The position numbers were made by a program, and so were the translations under genes. From assembly GCF_037042905.1 (NCBI RefSeq), contig NC_087249.1, positions 11,900,001-11,964,000 on the forward strand: a DNA stretch of 64,000 nucleotides, written 5' to 3'. The DNA comes from Lytechinus pictus (taxonomy: Eukaryota; Echinodermata; Echinoidea; Temnopleuroida; Toxopneustidae). The notes beneath the pieces were generated by a model, which was given only the letters and a program-made list of their open reading frames with translations, did no database searches and had not been told where the DNA came from. Shown one piece after another: positions 11,222 to 30,282 of the stretch. Every line of letters begins with the position of its first letter. The stretch's first letter is position 1.

Positions 11222-13888
11222 CATGGGCGGAAATCTCTCCTTGAAGGTAGGGGGGACACAATTGAGTTTTCCGTGTTTATGTTCTACAGAATTACTAACT
11301 CAAACACACACACATACATATGTATATATATATAACCAAAGTATATGTATATATATATATTTATAGCCATTTTTAGAAGAGGGTAGGTATTCCTAACTAA
11401 AGATGAAAGGCCTCATTAAATAATGCAAGCGCGAAGCGCGAGCCCAAATATGTTGATATTTCATAAATTGTGACCTGGAAATTAAACATTCTGAACATTT
11501 TTTGTGATCATGAACTAAATTCGAACCTACCTAAACCATTAATGCGAGCGCGAAGCGCGAGCTGAAAGTTTTTGGTTTTCCAACCTAAAAACTAGACATT
11601 CGTAACACTTTTTCAAATCATGAACAGGATAGGAATTCAACGCGAGCTGAAATCTTTTGATTTTCCAACCTAAAATCTGGACATTCTTAACAGTTTTATA
11701 AAAATCATGAACAGGATAGGAATCTCATAAAATAATGCTAGCGCGAAGCGCTAATAGCTGAAGGTTTTTGATTTTCCAACCCAAAAACTGGACATTCGTA
11801 ACACTTTTTCAAATCATGAACAGGATAGGAATTTAACTAAATAATAGATGCGAGCGCGAGCTGAAAATTTTTTATTTGCCAACCTAAATATTGAACATTC
11901 ATAGCACTTTAAAAAGAATATGTACAGGATAGGAATCTAAACAATCAATGCGAGCGTGAAGCGCGAGCTGAAAGTTTTTGATTTTCCAACCTAAAAATGG
12001 ACATTCATAGCACTTTAAAAAGAATATGAACAGGATATGAATCTAAACAATTAATGCGAGTGTGAAGCGCGAGCTGAAAGTTTTTTATTTTCCAACCTAA
12101 AAACTGGACATTCTTAGCACATAATAATGAACGGAATAGGAATCTAAACAATGAATGCGAGGTGAAAGTTTTTAATTTTCCAACCAAAAAACTGGACATT
12201 CATAGCACCTTAAAAAGAATATGAACAGGATAGGAATCTAATCAATTAATTCGAGCGCGAAGCGCGAGCTGAAAGTTTTTGGATTTTCCAACCTAAATAC
12301 TAGACATTCTTAGTACTAAAAAAAAAATTATGAACAGGATAGGAATCTAAACAATTAATGCGAAGTAAGAGGTGAAAGTTTTTGATTTTCCAAACTAAAT
12401 ATTGGACATTTTTAGTACTTTAAAAAAGATTATGAACAGGATAGGAATCCAAACAATTAATGCGGGCGCGAAGTGCGAGCTGAAAGTTTGTATTCTCCAA
12501 CCTAAAAACTGGGCAATCGTAACACTTTTTCAAATCATGAACATGATAGGATTTTTACTAAACAATATTAGATTCGAGCCCGAAGTGTGTGCTGAAGATA
12601 TGTAATTTCCGGCCTAAAAATTTGTATTATTAGCATAATATCTTAAAATCAATGACAGGGTAGCTATCTAACTAAATTTTAATTAATGTGAGTGCGAAGC
12701 GTATCTTGATTTTTTTTTATTTTCCGACCAAAAATGTCATCTTCTTTTCACCTTATAGCAATAAACAAGATAGTATCTGACTTAACCATATTACTGATGC
12801 GAGCGTGAAGCGCAAAATGATTTTTTTACATTCAGATATGAAAACTGGATCTTTCAAGCACTTTTGAAATAAAGAACAAGCAGTTTATCTCAATAAGCAA
12901 TGCGAGCGCAAAGCGCGAGCTAATTTTTAAAAAAGATTTTAACCTACAAATTATGAAAAAGATGGATTTCTTCCTAAATAAATGATTTGATTTTATATAT
13001 TTCGATCTAAAAAGTGAAAAAAAAATAAACACGTTTTGAAATAAAGATATGGCTGTGTATTAATGCAAAGCGCGAGCGAATTCTTTATTTTTATACTATG
13101 ACCTGAAAGTTTTCTTTTCTTCCACTTATTCCCCTCCCCTTCCATCATTTAATTTTCTTCCTCGTCCTATCTTTCTTATTTTTCTCCTCACCTTCCTATT
13201 TTGCGCCGCCAATAGGGGGCGGACTGCCGCTTCGCCCCCTTGATCTACCTATGATGACCCTCCCGCGGCAGGAATTTTGTGTAAAAACTGAATATAAAAG
13301 TCTCGTAAATAGAGTATTTAAAAACAAATTTTGGGGGATTAAACATAGTTAAAATTTACTGCGAAGGATTAATCATAACTCATGAAAACTATTTTTTTTT
13401 ACTGAGTACGTGAACAATGAAAATATTCTTATATTCCAAGTAAATTTGGATTAAAGGGAAAATGAATTGGTTAAACAAAGGTATGTTTTTACGGGTTATG
13501 GAACATTCTCGTCTACCATCTATATGCACTAAATTTACTTATAAGCATTCAGAGGCGATTTTCTTTTTTCGTCATTTTCACTAGTTATGAATTTGACAAT
13601 GGCCATCGATGTCATCAATGTCATCACTCTTTGGCTGGCATATAGGGCTATATAGATGCGGGCCGGTATGCCTTTTGTTTTCCTATCCAAGTTCTTAACA
13701 AAAACTATCTGTTTACATATATTTCGAAATTCGAGGATACATGTGTATAATTTCGATTTTGAATTATGTATTTTTTTCCATAATAAAAGACCACAAATAG
13801 TAGGGGGGACATTTGATATTATGTACCCCCTTTCCAAAATGGTAGGGGGGACGCGTCCCCCCTGTCCCCCCTGGGATTTCCGCCCATG
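11222..13888. mobile_element. hAT-like element carrying a satellite array, 8-bp TSD
   Basis: The termini are a perfect 14-bp inverted repeat, CATGGGCGGAAATC at 11222-11235 and GATTTCCGCCCATG at 13875-13888. They are flanked by an identical 8-bp direct repeat, GTGTCCGT (11214-11221 and 13889-13896). Next to each end are matching GGTAGGGGGGAC / GTCCCCCC subterminal blocks. The 2667-bp interior is mostly a tandem array (11424-13085) and has no transposase. The 8-bp duplication fits hAT; the superfamily assignment is inference. Confidence 0.88.
11424..13085 (+). repeat. ~105-bp satellite array with GCGAGCGCGAAGCGCGAGC core
   Basis: About sixteen tandem units are spaced roughly 93-115 bp apart. 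Each has a GC-rich core (ATGCGAGCGCGAAGCGCGAG, hairpin-capable through GCGC-GAA-GCGC) followed by an AT-rich part, GAAAGTTTTTGATTTTCCAA, then ACTGGACATTCTTAGCAC and GAACAGGATAGGAATCTAA. Cores are near 11430, 11542, 11737, 11949, 12055, 12251, 12462, 12689, 12797, 12902 and 13066, with decayed ones between. Divergence rises toward the 3' end. Confidence 0.92.
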
Positions 13889-13896
13889 GTGTCCGT

Positions 13897-15880
13897 TAAT
13901 CACACAACTCTTTCGTTGAATTATTGAATATCACTTTTAATTTGTATTGGCTTTCTTTCTTAATAATAATTATAAGAATTATGTTTTTAAATAAGAGGAG
14001 AACATACAAAAGAAATGAGAAATTAATTTTAAAAGAGACAAGAGTGAATAAAGACACGACAAGAGTAGTCAAAATGGCCCATTTTCAGGTCAATTTGTCA
14101 AATATTTCTTGTTGGAAGGCGCAGTGTCTCATAATGCTCTCACATAAACAAACATCGTGCAGGCACAAAAACTCAAAATCACTAAAAATGGACTTAGTGC
14201 CCTCTCAATATAACCTTTCATGTAATCATTCACAAACTAAAAAAAAAAAAAGGAGGGAAAAATGTCTCTTTTGAACTTTATGTACGTAAATTAGGAGCCA
14301 TCTTCTAGACACATTCATGTTTATAAATGTAAGGAGAAACTCGCACTGGGAAAATCCGGTGCTTCACCCTATACGGTGACCCCATTCCAACAACCGATGC
14401 CAATCGTTTCTTTGATTTTATATAACTTTCCATTTCCCCGTTTTCTTTCTTCTTTTTCCCTATACTTTTGCTTCTTTTCCTTCTTCTCCTCCCCTCCTCT
14501 TCTCCTTTCTCATCTTGTGCCTTACTAAAGAAATGATTGCAGTGTGAATTGGACATTTTACCTACTTTCAACTACTTTACTGTAGGTATATTCTATATGG
14601 TGGTGGTCAATAATATTGCATTTCAGAGAAGGATTCTATTGATAATGATGTCAATTTGTAAAGATAATTGTGCATGTCCTTCGTTAAATTGATATAATAT
14701 GGCAATTTGGGTAAAAGTAATCGATGATTCATCTACCTTTACTAGTATTTAAGAATGCACAGTCATTTCTTAAATATTCTGAAAGTACAGCTTTGATATC
14801 TTCATGGATTTAAATGAAGTTTTGTTTTTCTCCCTTAACATGCTTAAGGCAAGAGTCAGAAAATATGGAAGACGTCACTCATTGGTATTTATTTGTCTCT
14901 CCAAAAGGATATATAAATAAATAAGTATTGATTGAATGAGGGAACTACAAATAACCATTGTCAGGAATGTTCATGTATAAAGTTGTTTTGGGAGGAGATG
15001 CTCCCTCTGGCCTGGCCTGATTTGTCATTTATCAATAGAAAATCAATTGACAAGAGAGAAGGCCGGGCCACTTTGGGTGGGGTCTTTTTCATTCAACTTC
15101 TGTCGCTCCCATTGTCTAAAGAAATCGAATCGCACAGCGTGTAAAACAGAACCACGATAACCGTGTTTACCAGTTATATTTAGTTACTATTGTAATTAAC
15201 ACGAAATAAAATTTTGTCAAACCCACTGTATGCTGCAAGACCGGCATGCAAACAACATTCTCAACTTCTAATGTATACTTTAGAAATGATATAGGCCTGT
15301 TTTGTATGCACTATAAATATTGTACAAGGTACTATTGGAAATTGTGAGAGCTAAGTTGGTATTCATAATTGTTTTGATGCATGGTTTATTCGGTCATGAA
15401 GAGATTGATAATTTGAGCACGGCCTGTTTTGTGATCTGTCAAATAGGAAAGCACTTTGATGTGTCAAAGATAGTGATTTCCCTGTAGATTTCCAAGTTAA
15501 GGTTAGAATTTTTGCCTTGCAAGACAGACAAAAATAATATAATCTCTTATGCATGAGAACGGAAATACCCCAGGCATTTCAAAAGCTTGGGGAAAGGTAT
15601 AATATAACAGAAAAAAGACGTTTCTAACATTTTTCTAAGATCAAAAAAAAAAAGAACGGAGGGGCTTGCCAAGGAAAATCGAAGTTTTATGTGAGGCAAG
15701 TCCCCCTTTGTTACCCATTCAGTTTTATTAGATTATGAATCTATATGTTTTTTAACTGAATGATCAATAAATATTATCTGAAAAATATCCACGTAATTGG
15801 CTGCCTCTAATATTTTTCGCAAGCACGACGCGGCCGCTCTCTACAACGCACACCGATTCCTTTGAAAATGCAAATCAAAT
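13897..15880. other. Non-coding stretch
   Basis: No gene or recognisable domain is visible. The stretch includes a T/C-rich tract near 14440-14520 and a homopolymer A-run at 15643. Small open frames here have no composition or motif that suggests coding. Confidence 0.55.
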
Positions 15881-15887
15881 CACAATG

Positions 15888-16047
15888 GAGAGCTGAGAAG
15901 TTTTTGTCGAAAGTTGGTGCCTTGGGGCAGCGGATCATCCGAAGATTTGGACCGGATGAACAATGGCAAATATGTCCTTGTCCAGAGTCAAGAGACGACG
16001 CTGCTGCCCCGGTCCACCAGCTTTCGCCAAAAGCCTCTCAGCTTTGA
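15888..16047. repeat. Short foldback MITE (TTTGTCGAAA family)
   Basis: The left sequence AGCTGAGAAGTTTTTGTCGA... at 15890 pairs with the right ...TTTCGCCAAAAGCCTCTCAG ending near 16045, giving about 30-bp imperfect inverted ends. Related sequences with the TTTGTCGAAA(A/G)TTGGTG block are at 19455-19745 and 30113-31402. The element is non-coding even though two frames stay open for about 60 codons. Confidence 0.65.
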
Positions 16048-16085
16048 CTTGCACTTTCAAAGGGATTGCAAGAACTCTCTATTAA

Positions 16086-16690
16086 AGGTCAAGTCCACCC
16101 CAGAAAAATGTTGATTTAAATAAATAGAGAAAAATCAAACTAGTATAATGCTGAACATTTCATCAAAATTGGATGTAAAATAAGAAAGTTATGACATTTT
16201 CAAGTTTCGCTTATTTTTCACAAAACAGTGATATGCACAACTGAGTGACATGCAAATCAGACAGTCGATGGTGTCCCTCACTCACTATTTCTTTTGTTTC
16301 TTTATTGTTTGAATTATACAATATTTCATTTTTTTACAAATTTGACAATAAGGACCAACTTGACTGAACCATATAGTATTAAACAATGCTAATTCCACTT
16401 GTTCAGGGAGAAATTAATTGTTTTTTCACTTGACAATGGAGAGAAAATTAGAATTTTTCATATTTCATATAATAAAATACAAAAGAAATAGTGAGTGGAT
16501 GACGTCATCAGTTTCCTCATTTGCATACCGACCAGGATGCACATATAACTGTTTTGTGAAATTAAGCGAAACTTTAAAATGTCATAACTTTCTTATCATA
16601 CATCCGATTTTGATGAAATTTTCAGTGTTATGCTTATTGGATTTTTCTCTTTTTATTCAAATCATCTTTTTGTTGGGGTGGACTTGTCCT
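16086..16690. mobile_element. TTAA-flanked long-inverted-repeat MITE (family A)
   Basis: TTAA lies at both edges (16082-16085 and 16691-16694). The ends are inverted: AGGTCAAGTCCACCCC on the left and GGGGTGGACTTGTCCT on the right. Most of each half is the reverse complement of the other (for example CATCAAAATTGGATGTAAAA against CATCCGATTTTGATG, and AAGTTTCGCTTATTTT against its complement). A TTAA target suggests mobilisation by a piggyBac-like transposase, which is inference. Other copies: 47395-47620 (partial), 51056-52387 (interrupted), 55915-56323 (partial), 63880-63945 (fragment). Confidence 0.88.
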
Positions 16691-16694
16691 TTAA

Positions 16695-18193
16695 GAGAGA
16701 GGACGCGGACCAATATTTCAACAATTCATAAGATGAAAACTCTCGCCAAAATATCAATGAATAATAACACTTACATTGTGCGATGCCTAAGACCACACAT
16801 GATATCTGATATCAGTAGTCAATATGATTATTGGTTCAGTGATTCCCGAACGTTGTCCACTGATCTCTCCACTACTAGGGGAGAGATCAGTGACGTTGTC
16901 ACGTTTACTAACGCCTGTTTGAATAGTAATAATAATTATTGTAATCAGTGTCAATTTAACTTCGATCTGAAGAATCATCATATCTTTAAAGTCAACATGT
17001 CAATGTCTGATCAAGGTCATCGCTCTGTATCTTTTCCGAGATCCCCGGCTTTTTAAGAACAAAATAAACAAGTAACGAATGAATAGAACTGTACTTTGGG
17101 ACTGTTTATATGAGCTGTAAACAGTGCACATGAAATGATTTGTTTAGTTAGTGTTTCATAAAGAAACTTTGGATGAACTACATATAGAGATAATATTTTT
17201 TCTCCTCCAGTGCTTCACAAATGAGTCTCTAAATGATATTCGTTATAATCGTCATTATTGACTCTGTTTTATTGTCTCATTATAGCATTATTATGATTGT
17301 CATTATCATTAACTTATCATACTCGTCATCATCATTATTTTTTATCATTATGGTTAATATCATGATACTGATTTTAGGAGCTTGAACCATTCCCTTTGAA
17401 TAAGTGGCGTGATGAGATTAAAAACAATTTTGGGGGGAGGGGGGGGGGCGATATGGTGTATGGGGCAATTTTTTTAAAAAGTTGCGAGAGAGAAAAGCGA
17501 GTAAGCAAAAATTTCGACAATATTAAAAAAAATGATGTTTCAAATTTTGACACAATATTTTGATAATGATATCATATTTCACCCTTCCCTCTTTCCTTTT
17601 CTCTTGTTTTTTTTTGTCGTGATACTTTTTTTTTGGGGGGGGGGGAGCGCCCTCAAGCCCATCCATCTCTACGCCACTGCTTTGATTGGTTGACTGTGCA
17701 TAAATTTAAGCGTAATGAACCGGGGCTCTGGTATACTGTTCTCAGTACATTTTAGCTCATATCTAATTCCCGGTACCCACACATCCCTCATTCTCCATTT
17801 TGTATTGAGAAATGTGCATACTTATATATGAATGCTGATCAAAAGTGTAAATACTGATTTTCATTTTCTTTATTTCTATCTCGACAATCGACACCTCTCT
17901 TTTCCTCTTTTAATTTCTCACTCTCTTTTTTAAAAAATCCGTCCCCTCTCTCCCTACATGACTGTCTCCCCTCTTTCTCTTCTTCTTTCCCTCTCTTTCT
18001 CTTTCCACCCTCGCCCGCTCTCTCTGTACTATTTTTATATATAGAATATTCATAATCCTTTTTTGTATGTTTCATTGAACAAATCAAGAGAGTCATAAAC
18101 AATACTTACACAGTTTGAAAAAAAAAACGTTACAAATAACGCATAAATCATTATGATGCGTACATATAAGTATTTGATACTTATTTTGTCAAG
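16695..18193. other. Region upstream of the first aquaporin exon found
   Basis: No coding exon is recognised. The first coding exon of the aquaporin gene, which should encode the N-terminus and first membrane helix, was searched for and not found here. A perfect 13-bp hairpin (CACTGATCTCTCC at 16858-16870, complement at 16880-16892, 9-nt loop) and poly-G-bordered repeat sequence at 17430-17690 are present. A C/T-rich tract spans 17875-18030. Confidence 0.5.
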
Positions 18194-25007
<6,814 letters not shown>

Positions 25008-26126
25008 CTTTTGGCAAGAAGAGAAAAAACATTCGAACTGAAATTATGAATAATATGATTAAAAAAAAGAACTTTATGAATAACGTGTGTAAAAATTACT
25101 ATAAAATTCTAACTGTATCAAAAATGCATTATTACCACTGACTTTGCTGGTTATTGTCATGGTAATTAATTCAAACGAGTTTATTTTTCACTTTTTTGCA
25201 CTCATGTTCGGTGTATTTGATATTTCTCAAACATATAGCCTTGGTTTTTCTGTAAAAAAAATCGGAATATGCTCTCGACATAATTATTTTTGTAATAATG
25301 TTTCAAGGAGTTCAATATTTTTTTTTTCCCAAAATAACACGTGATCAATGGTTTAAACTAACCCAAGTTGCGAATTATTGATGGTTTGCACAGCTAATTA
25401 CCAAATATGCATACTTGCGCTTGTAACAGCTTGCTTCTCGCTTTTGCTAAACGTAGAAGTTTCAGACGATGATGAAATTCGAAAACCAAAAGTGTGATAG
25501 CCACTGCCCTTTTGACTCATTTGAGAAGAAATTTAAACAAAACTAAAAAAAAAATCAATGAAAATTGAATAATTCGGGCTTATATAAAATCAAAGCATAC
25601 ACATGTTTGTTTTGGCTTTCAGTATAATTGATCCGAAGGAAATATTAGTGATAGAACATCATTCTTTTATATATTTCTACGGCATTTACTAAACTAGTAT
25701 ATTATTAATGATCCAATATCCAAATTTTTGGCTGAACAGCAAAAAGTTTTAGGTCCATAATATAATTCACCAAATATATATATATCTCTTACTGTGCCAA
25801 TATGAATACCCCTTGACTGCCAGGGGTATTCGAGGGAATCCTAAATTGACCGAAACCTAAGCAGAGGCTGATTTTAAAACGGTCATAACTCTTTACCCGT
25901 ACGTTGTATAATGAAACCTTCTACACATGAAATGATGCATGGCTCATGGACTTTATGATCATGTTATTATCTTTCTTATTCGCGTTTGAAAAATGGAGAA
26001 AAAATGTAATATTTTACATCGTTTTTTTTCAATAAGTAAAACCTAGAAATTATAATTTCTCGTACTTCGGAGGAAACAACTTAAATCTCGGTTTCGTTTT
26101 TTGTGGGACGCATATATATATATATA
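25008..26126. other. 3' flank of aquaporin gene; partial MITE end
   Basis: No gene is seen. The 3' untranslated region probably begins here, but no strong AATAAA signal follows within 100 bp of the stop. At 26086-26112 the sequence CTCGGTTTCGTTTTTTGTGG plus GACGCA is a lone right end of the same family as the element at 26127-26887, so a truncated copy precedes it. Confidence 0.5.
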
Positions 26127-26884
26127 CAGTGCGTCCCAGAAAAAACGAAACCGAGATTTAGCGATGATTTGTCATAACTTAATCACAAATACAATAGACA
26201 AATGACCTACCATTGTAAAGCTTAGAATCTCCTCTTTCATCTGATATTACTTAGATTATTTCTCTTCCACGCATGAGTGAGCAAAAACAATTTGAAGAGG
26301 GTATACCAAAAAGTCACTTGGCGGGCTGTATCTGGGTTTCTAAAAGAAAACCACATTTTAAAAAAGTTCAATATCTGTTCTTTAATTTGATACCTCAGTT
26401 AAAGAAATTGGTCAAGAAATAACAAAGTCCTGGATATTTGAAATAAGGCTTGAATTTCAATAATTTCATAAAATGAAAAGGTTTTACAAGCTAGCGTTCA
26501 AACTCACTCGACACTCCGTTTTGTTGACGATCAGCCATGCATTAAGTCTTTTGTTAACCGTGCGATATCTTCTGTGGGAAACCAGTGAAGACACGTGTAT
26601 TTAATGAAATTATGGAAATACGAGCATTTTTTCGGAGGAACATAACTTTTTTACTTCTTGACCATTTTCTGGGATTAAGGTATCAAATAAAAGAGCAGAT
26701 ATTGAACTTTTTAGGCATGTGATTTTCTTTTTGAAATTCAGATACCCCTGCCAAATGTGTTTTTGGTATCCTTTCTTCAAATTGTTTTTGCTCACTCATG
26801 CGTGATTAAGAAATAATCTAAGTCATATAATCTAAGTTATGATAAATCATCGCTAAATCTCGGTTTCGTTTTTTCTAGGACGCA

Positions 26885-26887
<3 letters not shown>
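26127..26887. mobile_element. Tc1/mariner-like MITE with ~50-bp TIRs
   Basis: It begins CAGTGCGTCCCAGAAAAAAC and ends TTTTTTCTAGGACGCACTG. The inverted ends continue through AAACCGAGATTTAGCGATGA and its complement. Both edges sit in (TA)n, consistent with TA target duplication. Inner arms include ACGCATGAGTGAGCAAAAAC against GTTTTTGCTCACTCATGCGT. Confidence 0.88.
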
Positions 26888-26925
<38 letters not shown>

Positions 26926-26929
<4 letters not shown>

Positions 26930-28809
26930 ACAAAAAAGTAAGTCCCCCCTAAATAAAATTGCTGTAACTTTTGAACGGAATAATTTTGAAATATGATATT
27001 TCGTAGGTGGTTTTTTACACTCATTAAGCAACTCCTGGGGAAAATGAGATTGATCGGTTGAGTCATGCATGATTGATCAAAGATTGAATTAAAAATGACC
27101 ATTTTTGAAAGTCACAAGAGTCGTTTTTCAGATTGTTTAAATACAAAGTTGGGCAAAGGTTGTTATGGTATTAATGCTGTTTTACTATCCATCATTTAGC
27201 CACCTCACACAAAATTTTAATATCGGTATGTTTATGGTTGAGTGAGCACAATATTTTGTGGCGTATCATCATAGGGGTTTATGGCAGTATCCCCTACAAC
27301 TTGTTAAAACATGTTAAAATTGGATAATGTTGGTGACTCCCCCCAATGACATGGCCCCTCCCCATTCAAAAATTCTGGATCCACAACTGATTTGTCCATA
27401 AATTCAACTGATCCTGAGAAATTGTAAGGAAAATAATAAATTTATGCAGTATAAAGAGTATTCATTCCCAAGCTTTTGAAAGTGCTCGCTCAACCATGAA
27501 AATATAAAAAGTTTGTGGTGATAAAACTGATGGATGATAAAAACAACAGCAATTAAGTCACATTTGAAAACGAATTTGCCCCCCATTATTCACTTTATTA
27601 CCCCTCAAAATGAGTCTGTGACACTGAAAATGCCCCTTTTCCCACTTTGATGCATGCTCACTCATCCATAAATAAACATATCGATTTCATTTTTGCACAG
27701 AGTTCTGCCCGTAGGTTGATAAACATAACTGCCAAATGACATTGCTAAAGACAGCCTTGAAAAAAGTTCCACCATAATGAATAAGGGGTCACCTATTCTT
27801 AAACATATGCACCCGTGGTGTACACAATGTCTATGAGAGAGGAAGTCAAAATTTTAACAAAAATGAAATGAGGGTTTGTTTCATGGACGGTTTTTGTTAC
27901 TTCTGCCATCAATTTTTTCATGAAACTTCGCACATGGCTTCAGATTAATACTATCCAAAAGGCACGCACACCAAAATAATCATTCGATACGGCACAGAGT
28001 GGGGCCAAGGCCTTAAACTTTCTTCTCATTTGCATAATTTTCGAATATTGTGTGCTCACTGAAGCATTAGACATCGGGATTTTTACAAAAATCAAATCAA
28101 ATGAACTATGCAAGGTTTGTGACAGATATCCATAGTTAGCAATTGCATTTTTTCCAATAACGTAAAAAAGAGCTAATCACATTCCACATGTTTATTCAAG
28201 CGTGAATGTTTAATTAAACGCATTTGAATCATTGAAGCATGTTAATTGGTCATGAACATAACGAAAAAAGTTAAGAAAAGATAATCTCAGTTACCAAAAT
28301 GAAACAATACTTGCCTATTGATATTTGAAATTCGTATTTTTTGCTTTCATTAAATGTTCATTGATCCGTGAAACGATGACTATTGCTGAAGATACTCTTC
28401 CCCAAAATAACTGTCATCATATTCGATCATTTTTATCGATAGAAATGTGTAAAAATCAAATTATAGCACATTTTAACTTTTGTTTATTCAACCGTGAAAT
28501 TTAGCTAAAAAACTTGCATCGCCTTTTAGAAAGTACCTTTTACAAGCCTTCTGACTATTTTTCATGAGAATGTGGAATTCGATCCAATAAAGTGGAATCA
28601 AAATCATGATATTTGGCTTGTGACTTTTGAAAAGTGACAATTTTGCCTTCTGGCGGTGCTCACTGAAGCATGACATAAAATACGTCCATAACATTTACTC
28701 AGAGGGTAGCTTATAAAATTACCTACACGCGCATGTAAAAATATATTAAAAAATCGCTTTGGTTCGGAAATTATGGATGTTTGTTTAAGGGGGGACTTAC
28801 TCTTTTTGT

Positions 28810-28812
<3 letters not shown>
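26926..28812. mobile_element. TA-flanked element with ACAACAAAAA termini, 1.9 kb
   Basis: Left CACAACAAAAAAGTAAGTCC and right GGACTTACTCTTTTTGTTGT are inverted ends inside (TA)n tracts. The interior has about ten dispersed motifs of the form GCTCACTSAWSCRTGAA (for example near 27651, 28048, 28194, 28352, 28487 and 28655). No transposase frame is present. Probably a Tc1/mariner-derived non-autonomous element. Confidence 0.8.
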
Positions 28813-28842
<30 letters not shown>

Positions 28843-29139
28843 TAGTACCAAAGCATATAGTTATGATGTCAAATAGCTTTAAACTGCAAAGTTTTGCAAA
28901 CCTTTGGCACTAGATAGAAAAGTATATTATACATATATATTATATTTTCATTGAAATGTAATTACTTATTTTGTTTTAATGTTACTTTGAAAACGTGACC
29001 GTGACATGGTAAAATATGAATAAAATAAATAAATGAAGTTAATTTTCTATCTGATCAGTTCTCACGTATCATTTCTCATTTATTTGTATTCCCCTTCTTT
29101 ATCATCAAGCTCACAACCATCTACATAGTCATCGATCAC

Positions 29140-29185
29140 GGAGGGGGGGGGGGGGGGGGGCAGAGGGATGGTGGGGGGGGGGTGT
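29140..29185. repeat. Long poly-G tracts
   Basis: A run of about 18 G and a second run of about 10 G. A similar run of about 20 G is at 38890-38909. These are candidate G-quadruplex formers and sites prone to length error. Confidence 0.8.
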
Positions 29186-29591
29186 GCCCCGACAATTTGT
29201 ACATCACCCTATATACTGTAAGATTTCCCAGAACTTCACTTTCCCTTAATTAAATAGTAATTAATCTAAGAATGAGTCAATTAATGCTGAATGCGTACAA
29301 ATCTATTATTTTTTAAGTAAAAAAATCTTTAAAAAAAAAATCACAACATGGATTAAATTAGGTCCAACCATGCTACAGGTGGTGACGTGAATGATATATT
29401 TTTGAAATTAAAAAAAAAAGAATCTAAGGGGCCTGTTGCATAAAACTTTTGCCATAAAACACTGGCAAATAAACAAAAACTCATGATTTTTTCGATAGTA
29501 GAAAAAAAAGGAAGAACGCGGAGAGAAAATGAGGGGGGATATTAAGGAGAATGAATGGGAGAAATGTGGGTCGTGATGTGTCAGATACTTA

Positions 29592-29803
29592 ATACACTCT
29601 TGAAACAAATCAGTCAAATTGACTAGACAAGTAGTCAGCTGGGTGCAACCGATATGCTAGTCACATTTCTGACATATATTCTAATTAGAAATAACTCTGT
29701 TTTATGACTAGGAAATAGTCAAATATGACTATCTAGAATAAGAGTTGCACGGTCACCCAGCTGACCCTATTAACTAGTCATTTTGACTGTGCATTTTAGA
29801 GTG
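29592..29803. mobile_element. Short MITE with ACACTCT termini
   Basis: ACACTCTTGAAACAAATCAG on the left pairs with GTGCATTTTAGAGTGT on the right. Inner arms are TAGTCAGCTGGGTGCAACCG against GTTGCACGGTCACCCAGCTG. Imperfect, about 50 bp each. Confidence 0.7.
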
Positions 29804-29832
29804 TACAACCCCTGACATTTAATTGAGAAAAC

Positions 29833-29938
29833 ATGACGTCACCACTAGGTTCCATGGCGCCGTTCGTAGTTGGCCCCCATCCCGTATCAATAAATTGCAC
29901 TGGAGCCGCCTTGAGGGCTAACATCTATTCTCGAATAG
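29833..29938 (+). CDS. Possible orphan 5' exon (weak)
   Basis: An ATG at 29833 opens a 35-codon stretch with balanced composition (starting MTSPLGSMAPFVVGPHP) that runs into a possible donor, TCGAATAG|gtaatt at about 29939. There is no recognised family and no downstream partner exon. It sits between two MITEs. It could be a real first exon, an exon relic, or chance. Confidence 0.2.
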
Positions 29939-30282
29939 GTAATTACGATAACTACATATCAAATCTTAAGGGAATTGAAATTACAAATGGGAATAACGCG
30001 AACAAGTTGATAGATTTGTATTAATTTTGACAATCTTATAAAAGTTTTTTTTGACAGAATGAACAGTAGTACATAATTGGTATTGAAACCCTTGTTATTA
30101 GCGTAATTTAGCATCCCACTTCGCAGACGCTTTTTGGAACGTTGATAATCTACTGAAAATGTCAAATCACAGTGGACAGATTCGAGGTTATTGTCGAAAG
30201 TTAGTGGACCGGAATAACACATCCTCTTAACATGCTTAAGAGTCGGACCGGACGAAGAAGTGAAAATGATTATGTCGTTTTT

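Noticed and set aside
16418..17056. 212-codon open frame
   Set aside because: Most of it lies in the right half of a TTAA-flanked MITE, and it has no domain.
14932..18193. First exon of the aquaporin gene
   Set aside because: No segment here encodes a plausible start plus helix 1 ending at a phase-0 donor. The Gly-rich frame at 15862-16047 is part of a foldback MITE.
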